DNA of 64,000 nucleotides from Streptomyces erythrochromogenes. Its GTDB lineage: Bacteria; Actinomycetota; Actinomycetes; Streptomycetales; Streptomycetaceae. The translations under genes and the position numbers were made by a program. The notes beneath the pieces were generated by a model that saw nothing but the letters and a program-made list of their open reading frames with translations, was not told where the DNA came from and did not search any database. The stretch lies in contig NZ_CP108036.1 in NCBI RefSeq assembly GCF_036170895.1, positions 1,922,001-1,986,000 on the forward strand. The letters run 5' to 3'. Position 1 is the first letter of the stretch; every line of letters begins with the position of its first letter. Positions 14,516 to 23,200 of the stretch are shown in pieces.

Positions 14516-16323
14516 CACCGTCTTCCTCCGTCGGCTCCTTCCGGACGCAGCAGGTCCTCGCCGAACAGCACGTCCTCCGGCCGTGCCAGCGCCCGTACGT
14601 CCGGGGTCAGCACCTCGTGGTCGCCGCGGAGCACGCCGTCGAGGAACAGCGCCCGCATGAGGGTGCGCTGGACCTTGCCGCTGCTGGTGCGGCGTACGGT
14701 GCCGGGGCGTACGAGGAGCACGTTGCCGGCGGGGATCTCGAACTCCTTGCCGATCAGGGCCTGGATCCGCTGGGCGACCGTCCGCAGCTCGGCGCCGCCC
14801 GCGCCGCGGACCTCCTGGACGAGGACGAGCTGTTCGCCCCCGGCGTCCACGGAGAACGCGGCGCCGGCGCCGAAGGTCAGCGCGGGGCTGACCGTGCGCG
14901 CGGCCCATTCGACGTCCTGGGGGTAGACGTTGCGGCCGTTGACGATGACGACTTCCTTGAGCCGCCCGGTGACGAACAGTTCGCCGTCCTCCAGCATGCC
15001 CAGGTCGCCCGTGCGCAGGAAGTTGCCCTCCTCGTCGTTGAGGCCGGCGCGGAAGGTGCGGGCGGTCTCGGTGGGGCGGCGCCAGTAGCCGCGGGCCACG
15101 CTGTGGCCGCGCAGCCAGATCTCGCCGACGGTGCCGGCCGGGAGTTCGTGGTGGGTCAGCGGGTCGACGATGCGGACCTCCACGTCGACCGGGGTGCCGC
15201 AGCCGACCAGGGTCCGGACGCGCCCGCCCGCCGCCGCGCGGAGCACCCGGTCGTCTTCCAGGGCGGTCCTGTCGAAGTCCTTGCGGACGTGCGGGGTGCC
15301 GGGGACGCCGCCGGAGACGACCAGGGTGGCCTCCGCCAGTCCGTAGCAGGGGTAGAGGGCCTCGGGCCGGAAGCCGGCGGGGGCGAAGCGCCGGGCGAAC
15401 TCGTCGAGGCTCTCGGGGCGTACGGGTTCGGCGCCGTTGAGGGCCAGGCGCCAGCGGGACAGGTCCAGTGCGGCGATCTGTTCGTCCTTGACCCGGCGTG
15501 TGCACAGGTCGTAGCTGAAGTTGGGGCCGCCGCCCACGGTGACGCCGTAGCGGTCGACGGCCTGGAGCCAGCGCAGCGGGTGTTTGACGAAGGACAGCGG
15601 GGTGATCTGGACGCAGTGGGTGCCGAGCCAGACCGGGTGCAGCAGGTGGGCGACCAGGCCCATGTCGTGGAAGTAGGGCAGCCAGCTGCCGAAGCGGTCC
15701 TCGCGGGTGGTCCGCAGCACCTTCTGCAGGGCGGCCTGGTTGGCGAGGAGGTTGCGGTGCGAGACGGTCACCCCGCGCGGTTCGCAGACGGAGCCCGAGG
15801 TGTACTGGAGGAACGCCAGGTCGTCGGGGCGGGCGGTGACGGGCTGCCAGGCGTCGGCGTCGCCCACCCCGGGCGCGTCGCTGACCAGGCATGCCGCGTC
15901 GGGCCGGGAGTTGCGGGCGAGCCACAGCGCGACCTCGGGGGCGGCGGCCGTCTCGGTCAGCACGAGGGTCGCGCCGGTGTCCCCCAGCACCGCGGTGGTG
16001 CGGCTCAGGCGCTTGTCCCGGCCGGCCTCGCCCGGCAGCGGTACGGGTACGGCGACGGCTCCGGCGTAGAGGCAGCCGGCGAATGCCTTGAGGAACTCGA
16101 CGGTGGAGGAGTAGACGAGCAGCACGGGCCGGCCGGCGACGTCGTACTCCTGGAGGACGGCGGCGATCCGTCTCGCCTCGCGGTCCAGTCGCCCGTAGGT
16201 GAGGTGCTCGGCCTCCACCCCGCCGGCCGTCTCGCGGAGGAAGACGTGGACGTCCTCGTCGGCGAGTTCGGCCGCCCTGGCCCGGAGGAGTTCGGTGAAG
16301 GTGGCGAAGCGTGGCTCTGACAT
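14512..16323 (-). CDS. fatty acyl-AMP ligase (FAAL), first gene of the operon
   Basis: This 603-residue adenylate-forming enzyme shows FAAL features: the YTSGS loop (174-178), WLPYFHDMGLV, GGGPNFSYDLC, the adenylate-binding YPCYGLAE, TGDLG, GRLKEVVIVNGRNVYPQDVE and the catalytic Lys in SSGKVQR. It activates a fatty acid as acyl-AMP and loads it on the stand-alone ACP, not on CoA. The phosphate-binding loop reads TSGSVCEPRGV where TSGSTGxPKGV is usual, a noticeable deviation. There is no signal peptide. The ATG at 16323 opens the transcription unit, so the operon promoter should lie in 16324-16572. Confidence 0.94.
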   Translation of the reverse strand: MSEPRFATFTELLRARAAELADEDVHVFLRETAGGVEAEHLTYGRLDREARRIAAVLQEYDVAGRPVLLVYSSTVEFLKAFAGCLYAGAVAVPVPLPGEAGRDKRLSRTTAVLGDTGATLVLTETAAAPEVALWLARNSRPDAACLVSDAPGVGDADAWQPVTARPDDLAFLQYTSGSVCEPRGVTVSHRNLLANQAALQKVLRTTREDRFGSWLPYFHDMGLVAHLLHPVWLGTHCVQITPLSFVKHPLRWLQAVDRYGVTVGGGPNFSYDLCTRRVKDEQIAALDLSRWRLALNGAEPVRPESLDEFARRFAPAGFRPEALYPCYGLAEATLVVSGGVPGTPHVRKDFDRTALEDDRVLRAAAGGRVRTLVGCGTPVDVEVRIVDPLTHHELPAGTVGEIWLRGHSVARGYWRRPTETARTFRAGLNDEEGNFLRTGDLGMLEDGELFVTGRLKEVVIVNGRNVYPQDVEWAARTVSPALTFGAGAAFSVDAGGEQLVLVQEVRGAGGAELRTVAQRIQALIGKEFEIPAGNVLLVRPGTVRRTSSGKVQRTLMRALFLDGVLRGDHEVLTPDVRALARPEDVLFGEDLLRPEGADGGRRW

Positions 16324-16572
16324 CCGCGGCGTCCCCTCGGGTCTGCGGGCCCGTGGAGTGGCGGACCTCGATTCCCCGGATCATGCGTGCGCCGCCTTAA
16401 GGGGCGCTTGCGCCCGTCCGGCCGTGCGGCGGGCGGGGCGCGCGGGCCGCGACCCCTATCCCGGTCAGGGGGGTGGTCGCTGTTCTCCGCGCCCGCCGCC
16501 GGTGCCTTCAATGGCAGGCACTGTCCAGGGCCGCCGTGGGCGCGCCCCGACGGCCGAGGAAACGGGTGGAGC
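16324..16572. promoter_or_regulatory. divergent promoter region between FAAL operon and carboxylase genes
   Basis: These 249 bases must hold the promoters for both arms of the cluster. Visible elements are a GGGCGC-TT-GCGCCC palindrome at 16402-16415, a short TTAAGG just before it, and an AATGGCAGG similar to the TGGCA repeats near 3066-3157. No clear -35/-10 pair could be assigned with confidence. Confidence 0.5.
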
Positions 16573-18132
16573 ATGACAGTTGGCGATGTCGGTGTCCGAG
16601 TGGCCGAACTAGGAGCGATCAAGGAGTCCGTCGAGCTGGGCCCGTCGCCCGGCGCCTCCGAGGCGCAGCACGCCCGCGGCAAGCTGACGGTGCGCGAGCG
16701 GCTGGACCTGCTCTTCGATCCGGGTACCTTCCGCGAGATCGAGCAGCTGCGCCGGCACCGGGCGACGGGCTTCGGCCTGGAGGACCGCAGGCCGCACACC
16801 GACGGTGTGGTGACCGGCTGGGGCAAGGTCGACGGCCGCCGGGTGTTCGTGTACGCGCACGACTTCCGGATCTTCGGCGGTTCGCTCGGCGAGGCGCACG
16901 CGCAGAAGATCCACAAGGTGATGGACCTGGCGCTGGCCGCGGGCGCCCCGCTGGTGTCGCTCAGCGACGGCGCGGGCGCCCGGATCCAGGAAGGGGTCAC
17001 CGCGCTCGCCGGCTACGGCGGCATCTTCCGCCGCAACGTGGCGGCGTCCGGGGTGATCCCGCAGATCAGCGTGATGCTCGGGCCGTGCGCCGGCGGGGCG
17101 GCGTACTCCCCCGCCCTGACGGACTACGTGTTCATGGTGCGCGACATCGCGCAGATGTACATCACCGGCCCCGACGTGGTGCAGGCGGTGACGGGCGAGC
17201 GGATCAGCCACGACGACCTCGGCGGCGCGCAGGTCCACTCCTCGGTGTCCGGTGCGAGTGCCTTCCTGTACGACACCGAGGAGGAGTGCCTCGAAGAGGT
17301 GCGGCACCTGCTGTCGCTCCTGCCGGCCAACAACCGCGAGCTGCCGCCCGCGGTCGTCCCCTCCGACCCGGCCCACCGGCGCACCGCGGCGCTGTCCGAG
17401 CTGGTGCCCGCCGACCCGGCCCGCTCGTACGACATGCGCGCCGTGATCGAGGAGATCGTCGACGACGGCGACCTGTTCGAGGTCCACGCCCACTGGGCGA
17501 CCAACATCATCTGTGGGCTGGCCCGGCTGGACGGCCACGTGGTGGGCGTCGTCGCGAACCAGCCCGCCTCGCTCGCCGGGGTGCTGGACATCAACGCCTC
17601 GGAGAAGGCGGCCCGGTTCGTGCAGACCTGCGACGCCTTCAGCATCCCGCTGGTGACTCTGGTGGACGTGCCGGGCTTCCTTCCGGGCAGCGGCCAGGAG
17701 CACAACGGTGTCATCCGGCACGGCGCGAAACTCCTGTACGCGTACTGCGCGGCGACCGTGCCGCGGGTGCAGGTGATCCTGCGCAAGGCGTACGGCGGCG
17801 CCTACATCGTGATGGACTCCCGCTCGATCGGCGCGGACCTGTCCTTCGCGTGGCCCACCAACGAGATCGCCGTCATGGGCGCCGAGGGTGCGGCGAACGT
17901 GGTCTTCCGCCGGGAGATCTCCGCCTCGGCCGACCCGGAGGCGGCGCGGGCGCTGCGCGTCAAGCAGTACCGCCAGGAACTCATGCACCCCTACTACGCC
18001 GCCGAGCGCGGCCTGGTGGACGACGTCATCGACCCGGCCGGGACCCGGCAGGTGCTGGTGGACGCGCTGGACGTGCTGCGGGCCAAGCACGTGGCGCTGC
18101 CCGAACGCAAGCACGGCAACCCGCCGTTCTGA
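16573..18132 (+). CDS. acyl-CoA carboxylase beta (carboxyltransferase) subunit
   Basis: This 519-residue AccB/PccB family protein transfers the carboxyl group from biotin to an acyl-CoA. Both halves of the carboxyltransferase fold are visible: HARGKLTVRERL, GARIQEGV, LGPCAGGAAYSPA, then DVPGFLPG and RKAYGGAYIVMDS. In the S. coelicolor enzymes the residue in the GGAY-x-VM motif sets substrate choice: Asp (PccB D422) for propionyl-CoA, Ile for acetyl-CoA. Here it is Ile, predicting malonyl-CoA formation, which fits the malonyl-specific AT. No biotinylated alpha subunit is in the window; it is probably shared from elsewhere. The ATG at 16573 has a GGTGGAG ribosome binding site very close by. Confidence 0.92.
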   Translation: MTVGDVGVRVAELGAIKESVELGPSPGASEAQHARGKLTVRERLDLLFDPGTFREIEQLRRHRATGFGLEDRRPHTDGVVTGWGKVDGRRVFVYAHDFRIFGGSLGEAHAQKIHKVMDLALAAGAPLVSLSDGAGARIQEGVTALAGYGGIFRRNVAASGVIPQISVMLGPCAGGAAYSPALTDYVFMVRDIAQMYITGPDVVQAVTGERISHDDLGGAQVHSSVSGASAFLYDTEEECLEEVRHLLSLLPANNRELPPAVVPSDPAHRRTAALSELVPADPARSYDMRAVIEEIVDDGDLFEVHAHWATNIICGLARLDGHVVGVVANQPASLAGVLDINASEKAARFVQTCDAFSIPLVTLVDVPGFLPGSGQEHNGVIRHGAKLLYAYCAATVPRVQVILRKAYGGAYIVMDSRSIGADLSFAWPTNEIAVMGAEGAANVVFRREISASADPEAARALRVKQYRQELMHPYYAAERGLVDDVIDPAGTRQVLVDALDVLRAKHVALPERKHGNPPF

Positions 18133-18332
18133 TGGACGAGCGGACCGAACCACCCCTGAGGATCGTGCGCGGCGCCCCCGACAGCACGGAACTGGCGGCC
18201 GTCCTCCTCGCGCTGCTCTCCCTCGCCCGGCAGCCGGACGACCGCTCCGGCCGGGCCGCCGCTCCCCCGCCCCGGGCCCTGTGGCGTCCGGCGCACGGCT
18301 GGCGGCCGCCGGGCTCCTGGACCGCCCCCTGA
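18132..18332 (+). CDS. acyl-CoA carboxylase epsilon subunit
   Basis: This 66-residue protein starts in the TGATG overlap with the carboxyltransferase stop. It carries the LRIVRGxPxxxELAAVLLALLSL motif of actinobacterial AccE/PccE subunits, followed by an Arg/Pro-rich linker and Trp-containing C-terminus (LWRPAHGWRPPGSW). Epsilon subunits bind and stimulate the alpha-beta carboxylase complex. It is easily missed because longer frames cover it. Confidence 0.88.
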   Translation: MDERTEPPLRIVRGAPDSTELAAVLLALLSLARQPDDRSGRAAAPPPRALWRPAHGWRPPGSWTAP

Positions 18333-18369
18333 GCGGGGTGGGACCCCACCGAAAGGAAACCGACCGACG

Positions 18370-19140
18370 ATGACCCCTACGACCACGGCCGCCCCGGCCC
18401 TGCCGGCGACCGGCGCCTGGCTGCGGCGCTTCCACCCCGCCGACGACGCCCCCGTACGGCTGTTCTGCTTCCCGCACGCGGGCGGCGCGGCGAGCTACTA
18501 CTTCCCGATGTCCCGGGCCCTGTCCCCGCACGCCGACGTGGTGCCCGTGCAGTACCCGGGCCGCCAGGACCGCCGCGGCGAGCGGTGCGTCGACGACCTG
18601 ATGGAGCTCGCGGACCGGGTCACCCGGGAGCTGCTGCCCTGGTGCGACCGGCCGGTGGCGCTGTTCGGGCACAGCCTGGGCGCGTCCCTGGCCTTCGAGG
18701 TGGCGCTGCGGCTGCGGGAGGCCGGGGAACCGGATCCCGTGGCCCTGTTCGCCTCGGGCCGCCGGGCCCCCTCGCACCACCGCGAGAACCAGACCGTCCA
18801 CCTCGCCCCCGACGAGCAGCTGCTGGCCGAGATCAAGGCCCTGAGCGGCACGGACCCGGCGGTCCTGGCCGACGACGAGCTGCTGCGGTCGGTGCTCCCG
18901 GCGATCCGCGGCGACTACAAGGCCGCCGAGACCTACCGCTACCGTCCGGGCCCCGCCCTGACCTGCCCGATCACGGTCCTCACCGGGGACGCGGACCCGG
19001 CGGTGACGGCCGAGGAGGCCGCGGGCTGGGCCGACCACACCGAGGGCCCCTTCGCCCTGCACCGCTTCACCGGCGGCCACTTCTACCTGAGCCGGCACGC
19101 GGCCGAGGTGAACGGCCTGGTACGGCGGCAGCTCGGGTGA
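18370..19140 (+). CDS. type II (editing) thioesterase
   Basis: This 256-residue alpha/beta-hydrolase of the RifR/GrsT type has FCFPHAGGAASYYFPMS near the N-terminus, nucleophile Ser in GHSLGAS, GDADP carrying the acid and GGHFYL with the catalytic His. It removes aberrant acyl groups from carrier proteins of the PKS or could hydrolytically release an intermediate. It follows the carboxylase epsilon gene by 37 bases with a GAAAGGAAA-type ribosome binding site and closes the right arm of the cluster. Confidence 0.93.
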   Translation: MTPTTTAAPALPATGAWLRRFHPADDAPVRLFCFPHAGGAASYYFPMSRALSPHADVVPVQYPGRQDRRGERCVDDLMELADRVTRELLPWCDRPVALFGHSLGASLAFEVALRLREAGEPDPVALFASGRRAPSHHRENQTVHLAPDEQLLAEIKALSGTDPAVLADDELLRSVLPAIRGDYKAAETYRYRPGPALTCPITVLTGDADPAVTAEEAAGWADHTEGPFALHRFTGGHFYLSRHAAEVNGLVRRQLG

Positions 19141-19302
19141 CCTGCGGGCCGTCCGGCGCCGGCTCGGAGACCGTTTCGGCGGTCGGCACGTCCGAGTCGG
19201 CGCGTTGGCGTGCGCATTGTGGTGAAACCCGATCGGCTGTGGGGCGTTAGGGAAGGTGGGCCGCCGTTCGCCCGTGATGCACGCGAGAGCACGAGGAGCA
19301 CG

Positions 19303-20211
19303 ATGACAGACCCCAGGCCGGCCGGACGCCGTCGGATGAAGCTGGCAGCCCGGTGCCGGGTGGCCACCGAGGCCCCCGCCTTCGGGTTGGTCGTCTTCTG
19401 CGTGATCCTGCTCAACGCCGCGCTGATGGGTGTCGAGACGTACAGCGGGCTCGCCGCGGAGTACCAGCGGCTGCTGCGGACCGCCGAGCAGTGCTGCCTG
19501 GCCCTGTTCAGCCTGGAGATGCTGCTGCGCATCGGCGCCTTCGCGGACCGGCCGAAAGCATTCTTCCGCGACCCGTGGAACCTCTTCGACCTCGCGGTCG
19601 TCGCCTGCGCCTTCGTCCCGTTCGTGCGCGAGAACACCACTCTGCTGCGGCTGCTGCGGCTGGCCCGGGTCCTGCGCACGGCCCGCTTTCTTCCGCACCT
19701 GCGCATCCTGCTGATCGCGGTGGGCCGCAGTCTGCCCGGCACCGCCAGCTTCCTGTTCGTCGGCGGACTGGTCCTGTACGTGTACGCCATGGTCGGCTGG
19801 GTCTGCTTCGCCGAGTCGGACCCCGGACACTACGGCTCGGTGGGCCGCGCGATGCTCACGCTGTTCCTGCTGACCACCCTGGACGGCCTGACCGACGCCG
19901 TCCGCGCGGGACTGCAGATCTCCCGCCTCAGCATCCTCTACTACGCCTCCTACGCGCTGCTCGCCTCCTTCGTCCTGGTCAACGTCCTCATCGGGGTGGT
20001 CCTCAACTCCCTCGACGAGGCACGCGAGATCGAGGACGCGGCCGACCGCGATCGCAAGCAGCCGGGCCCGCCGCCGGCCGCGGGCCCCGACACGGACGTC
20101 CGGGACCGCATCGCGACGGCCCGGCGCGCCCTGGACGAGATCGAGGCGAGCCTCCCCGCCCAGGACGGCCGCCCCCCGCGCCGCCTGGAGCCCTCCCACA
20201 GCAGCTCCTGA
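19303..20211 (+). CDS. voltage-gated-type cation channel (single six-TM domain)
   Basis: This 302-residue membrane protein is of the bacterial voltage-gated channel superfamily. The S4 segment has Arg at every third position (R116, R119, R122, R125, R128). S5 and S6 flank a pore with TLFLLTTLDGLTDAV (186-200), and a cytoplasmic helical tail rich in charged residues follows. The selectivity filter reads TLDGL where sodium channels of the NaChBac family have TLESW, so ion selectivity cannot be assumed. The ATG at 19303 is preceded by GAGGAG; a longer upstream frame from 19210 lacks such a site. It stands alone between the cluster and the conflict operon. Confidence 0.87.
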   Translation: MTDPRPAGRRRMKLAARCRVATEAPAFGLVVFCVILLNAALMGVETYSGLAAEYQRLLRTAEQCCLALFSLEMLLRIGAFADRPKAFFRDPWNLFDLAVVACAFVPFVRENTTLLRLLRLARVLRTARFLPHLRILLIAVGRSLPGTASFLFVGGLVLYVYAMVGWVCFAESDPGHYGSVGRAMLTLFLLTTLDGLTDAVRAGLQISRLSILYYASYALLASFVLVNVLIGVVLNSLDEAREIEDAADRDRKQPGPPPAAGPDTDVRDRIATARRALDEIEASLPAQDGRPPRRLEPSHSSS

Positions 20212-20233
20212 CCGGCCGGCCCCCCGCCGGTCA
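20209..20233. terminator. short hairpin spanning two convergent stops
   Basis: TGACCGGC (20209-20216) pairs with GCCGGTCA (20226-20233) around a 9-base C-rich loop. The outer bases of the hairpin are the stop codons of the channel gene and of the convergent vWA gene, so it probably ends both transcripts. The stem is only 8 bp and no T-tract follows. Confidence 0.5.
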
Positions 20234-23200
20234 CTGCGTCCCGGTGCCGCGCAGTTGGATGTCCCAGGTGCCGTCCGGGCGCCGCTGGGTGTCCCAGGGG
20301 CCGTGCCGGTCGTCGAGGACGAACGCGGGGGCCTGCGGGAGGCTCAGCTGTTCGAGGCGGACCCGCCCGAGGAACCTGGCCCGGCGGAAGTCCGCCGGCC
20401 CCTCGAAGACGGCGCCGGTGGCCACCAGTCCCCGCTCCCACGTGGTGGCGGCGAAGGAGACGGCTGCCTCGAAGCGGGCCCCGCTCAGCCCGGTCAGGCC
20501 GCAGAACACGGCGCGGGAGAAGTCCGCGCTCCCGGCCACCTGCATCCCGTTCAGGTCCGCCGACAGCTCCATCACCGCCCGGTCGAAGGACACCTCGTCC
20601 AGGAAGACGCTGTCCGAGAAGCCCGCCAGGCCGCGGAACTGCGCACGGCGGAAATCGGCTCCCCCGTGGAACCGGCTGCGGTCGAAGTCGCCGACGCCCA
20701 GGAACACCGCCTCGTAGAAGGAGACCCGTCCGGCGAACGCGGAGTCCCCGAGCCTGGCCCGCCCGGCGAAGACGGCCCGGGTGAAGGAGGCCCCGGCCAG
20801 GAACTCGATGCCGCCCTCGTTCCAGTCGTCCACGAAGGTGGCGTGGTCGAAGGCCGCCTCGCCCAGGGTGACGGGCTGCGCGCGCGATTCCCGCAGCGCG
20901 GCCAGAAGCCGCTGGAGCAGCCCCTCCTTGAAGGTGGTGCCCCTGAAGTCCACCGCGGATCCCGGCCCGAGGGTCCCCAGGTACACGTGCTCCTCGTCGG
21001 GCTCGAGATGGGCGAGGCACACGTCGTGGCCGGGCAGCCGGATCCCCCTGCACGGGGCGCGGACGTCCTCCACCGCACGGCGGCCGCACACCGGCCATGC
21101 GATGCCGGCGTCCTGCGACGCGTCGGCCTCCGTCAGGGCCGCGCCGATTTCGTCGGGGTCGGTGCACAACCAGCCCTCCGCCTCGCCGCCGAGCGGTACG
21201 AGCGCACGCGTCGCCGTGGGACCGACCTTCTCGCCGAGCGCCTCGTACACGGACTGCGACAGGGCGACGGCGAGGAACCCCGGGAGCAGCCGGGGGCGGT
21301 CCGCCATCCCGGGATGGCGGACGATCCGGGCGGCCTCCGACGTGGGCAGCCCGTCGAGGTCGAGGTCCGTCAGGACCGGTTCCATGGGCCCCGCGGCCAC
21401 CGCCACGTCGAGCGAGAGGGGGCCGCCGTCCCCCGTCCGGTCGGCGGACCGGGCCATGGCACCGGGGAGCCCGGTCAGCAGCCGGCCGGCCCTGCCGAGG
21501 GCTCCCGGCCCCTGCAGCAGCAGGAAGAGGGGTGCTCCCGGCCCGCTGCCGGCCAGCCTCTCCGTGAGGCCCGTGTCGGCGATGAGCCCCATCAGGAGTC
21601 TCACCGCCTCCGCGTGGGGCGAGCTCCCGATCGGGTACGCGCCGTCGTCACCGGGCTGCACGGCCAGGCACACGAAGGTGCTCGGCACCCGGCGGACCTG
21701 CCCGTGCTCCGCCATCGCCGCCCGGAAGCCGGGCTGTTCCAGCAGGGCCCGGCCCGACAGGAACACCATGCGGTCCGGCCAGACGCCGTGGACGACGCCG
21801 AGCAGGGCGCCCTCGTGGGAGACCGGGCCGCCGCGGAAGTGGGTCCAGCCCTCCGGTTCCGGGGAGAGCCGGACGAGTTCGCCGTTGCGGTCGCCCTCGT
21901 ACGGGACCGCTTCGCCCGTCAGCGCGACGGGGCGGCCCTGGTCCGTGACCCCGTCGACCCGGATCCGGACCACCTGGGGTTCCGCCCGAGCCCAGGGCGT
22001 CGCCTCCGACCAGGGCGCAGGGTCCACCAGATCCTCGTCGGCCAGCAGGAGGAACACCCGGGGCAGGGCGTCGTCCGCCCAGACCGCGCGGCAGGCGACC
22101 TCGCGGTCGCCGGCCCGCACCCATGCCGCCGCTCCGGAGGGCAGCGGCGCGTCCCCGACCGTGAGGACGAGGCGCGGCGTCAGCAGGGTGCCCACCTCCT
22201 GCGGCTCGGGCATCGGGTCGTAGCGGACCCGTACGACCCGGTCCGAGAGCCCGGGGTCCTGCGGCGGCCGCGCGGCGAAGGGCAGGGTTCCCTCGGCGAC
22301 GCCGCGGCGGCCCTCCCGCCCGTCGGTGACGCGGGTCGCGGAGAAGTCCGGCCCGGTGCCGCGGCTGCGGGACATGTACTCCCACACGCGGCGGCGGACC
22401 AGTTCCCGTACGGCGGCCACGTCCCCGCGCAGCTGCGAGCCGAGCAGCGCCTCCCGGACGCCCGGCAGGAACGCGAACTCCACCTCCTCGGCGTCCCGTT
22501 CGTGGTCCCAGGGCGCGAACAGCCCGCCGAGGGCGACCTCCGCGAGGTGGCCGTGCTCCGAGTCGCGCAGCAGGGAGCGCCGGACCAGGTTCATGACCGG
22601 CAGGGTCAGCGGTACGGCGGCCAGGTGTGCGGCGAGCTGCTGGGCGGTCGGCGAGGCACTCGCGCGGAAGCGCTCCACCACCTCCAGCGCGCTGTGCGGA
22701 CCGGCCGAGGAGGCTTCGCGCACCCGCGCCGTCCCCGGCTCCGGCTCCGGCTCCGCGTCCAGCCGCAGACAGGCCAGGCGCCGCCAGCGGCCGTCCCCGG
22801 AGACGACCCGCACCAGCCTGGCCAGGCTGCCCGGGGCGACGCCGACCACGGGGACGACGTCGGGTGGGCGCCGGCGGCCGGCGCGGGAGCGGCGGGCCGT
22901 CGCCGCCCGCTGCCAGGATCGGGTGGCGGCCGCGGGCCGGTCCGCGCGGACGGCGAAGGGGACGGGCCGGACGGCGCCGCGCGTCCAGAGCCGTTCGGGC
23001 AGGACGTTCAGCACGGCCACGGCGTTGTGCGTGCACCAGTGCCGCAGCACGCCCTGCACGGAGGCCTCGCGCCAGCCGCCCGCCACGGTGTCGGAGAGTA
23101 CGAGGATCAGCCTGCGGCCGGCGGGGTCGGCCAGTTCCAGCGGGTTGCGCGGGGCGCCGGACCGGCCGCGGGTGAGCATCGGGGTGGCGCCGGAGCCGGT

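Noticed and set aside
12758..16384. 1208-codon frame covering the dehydrogenase and FAAL
   Set aside because: The N-terminal half is a shadow of the FAAL gene; the true dehydrogenase starts at GTG 14515 in the GTGA overlap.
16609..20199. 1196-codon open frame on the minus strand
   Set aside because: It is antisense to the carboxylase, AccE, thioesterase and channel genes, which have clear domains; the translation is low-complexity and without motifs. It is a high-GC shadow frame.
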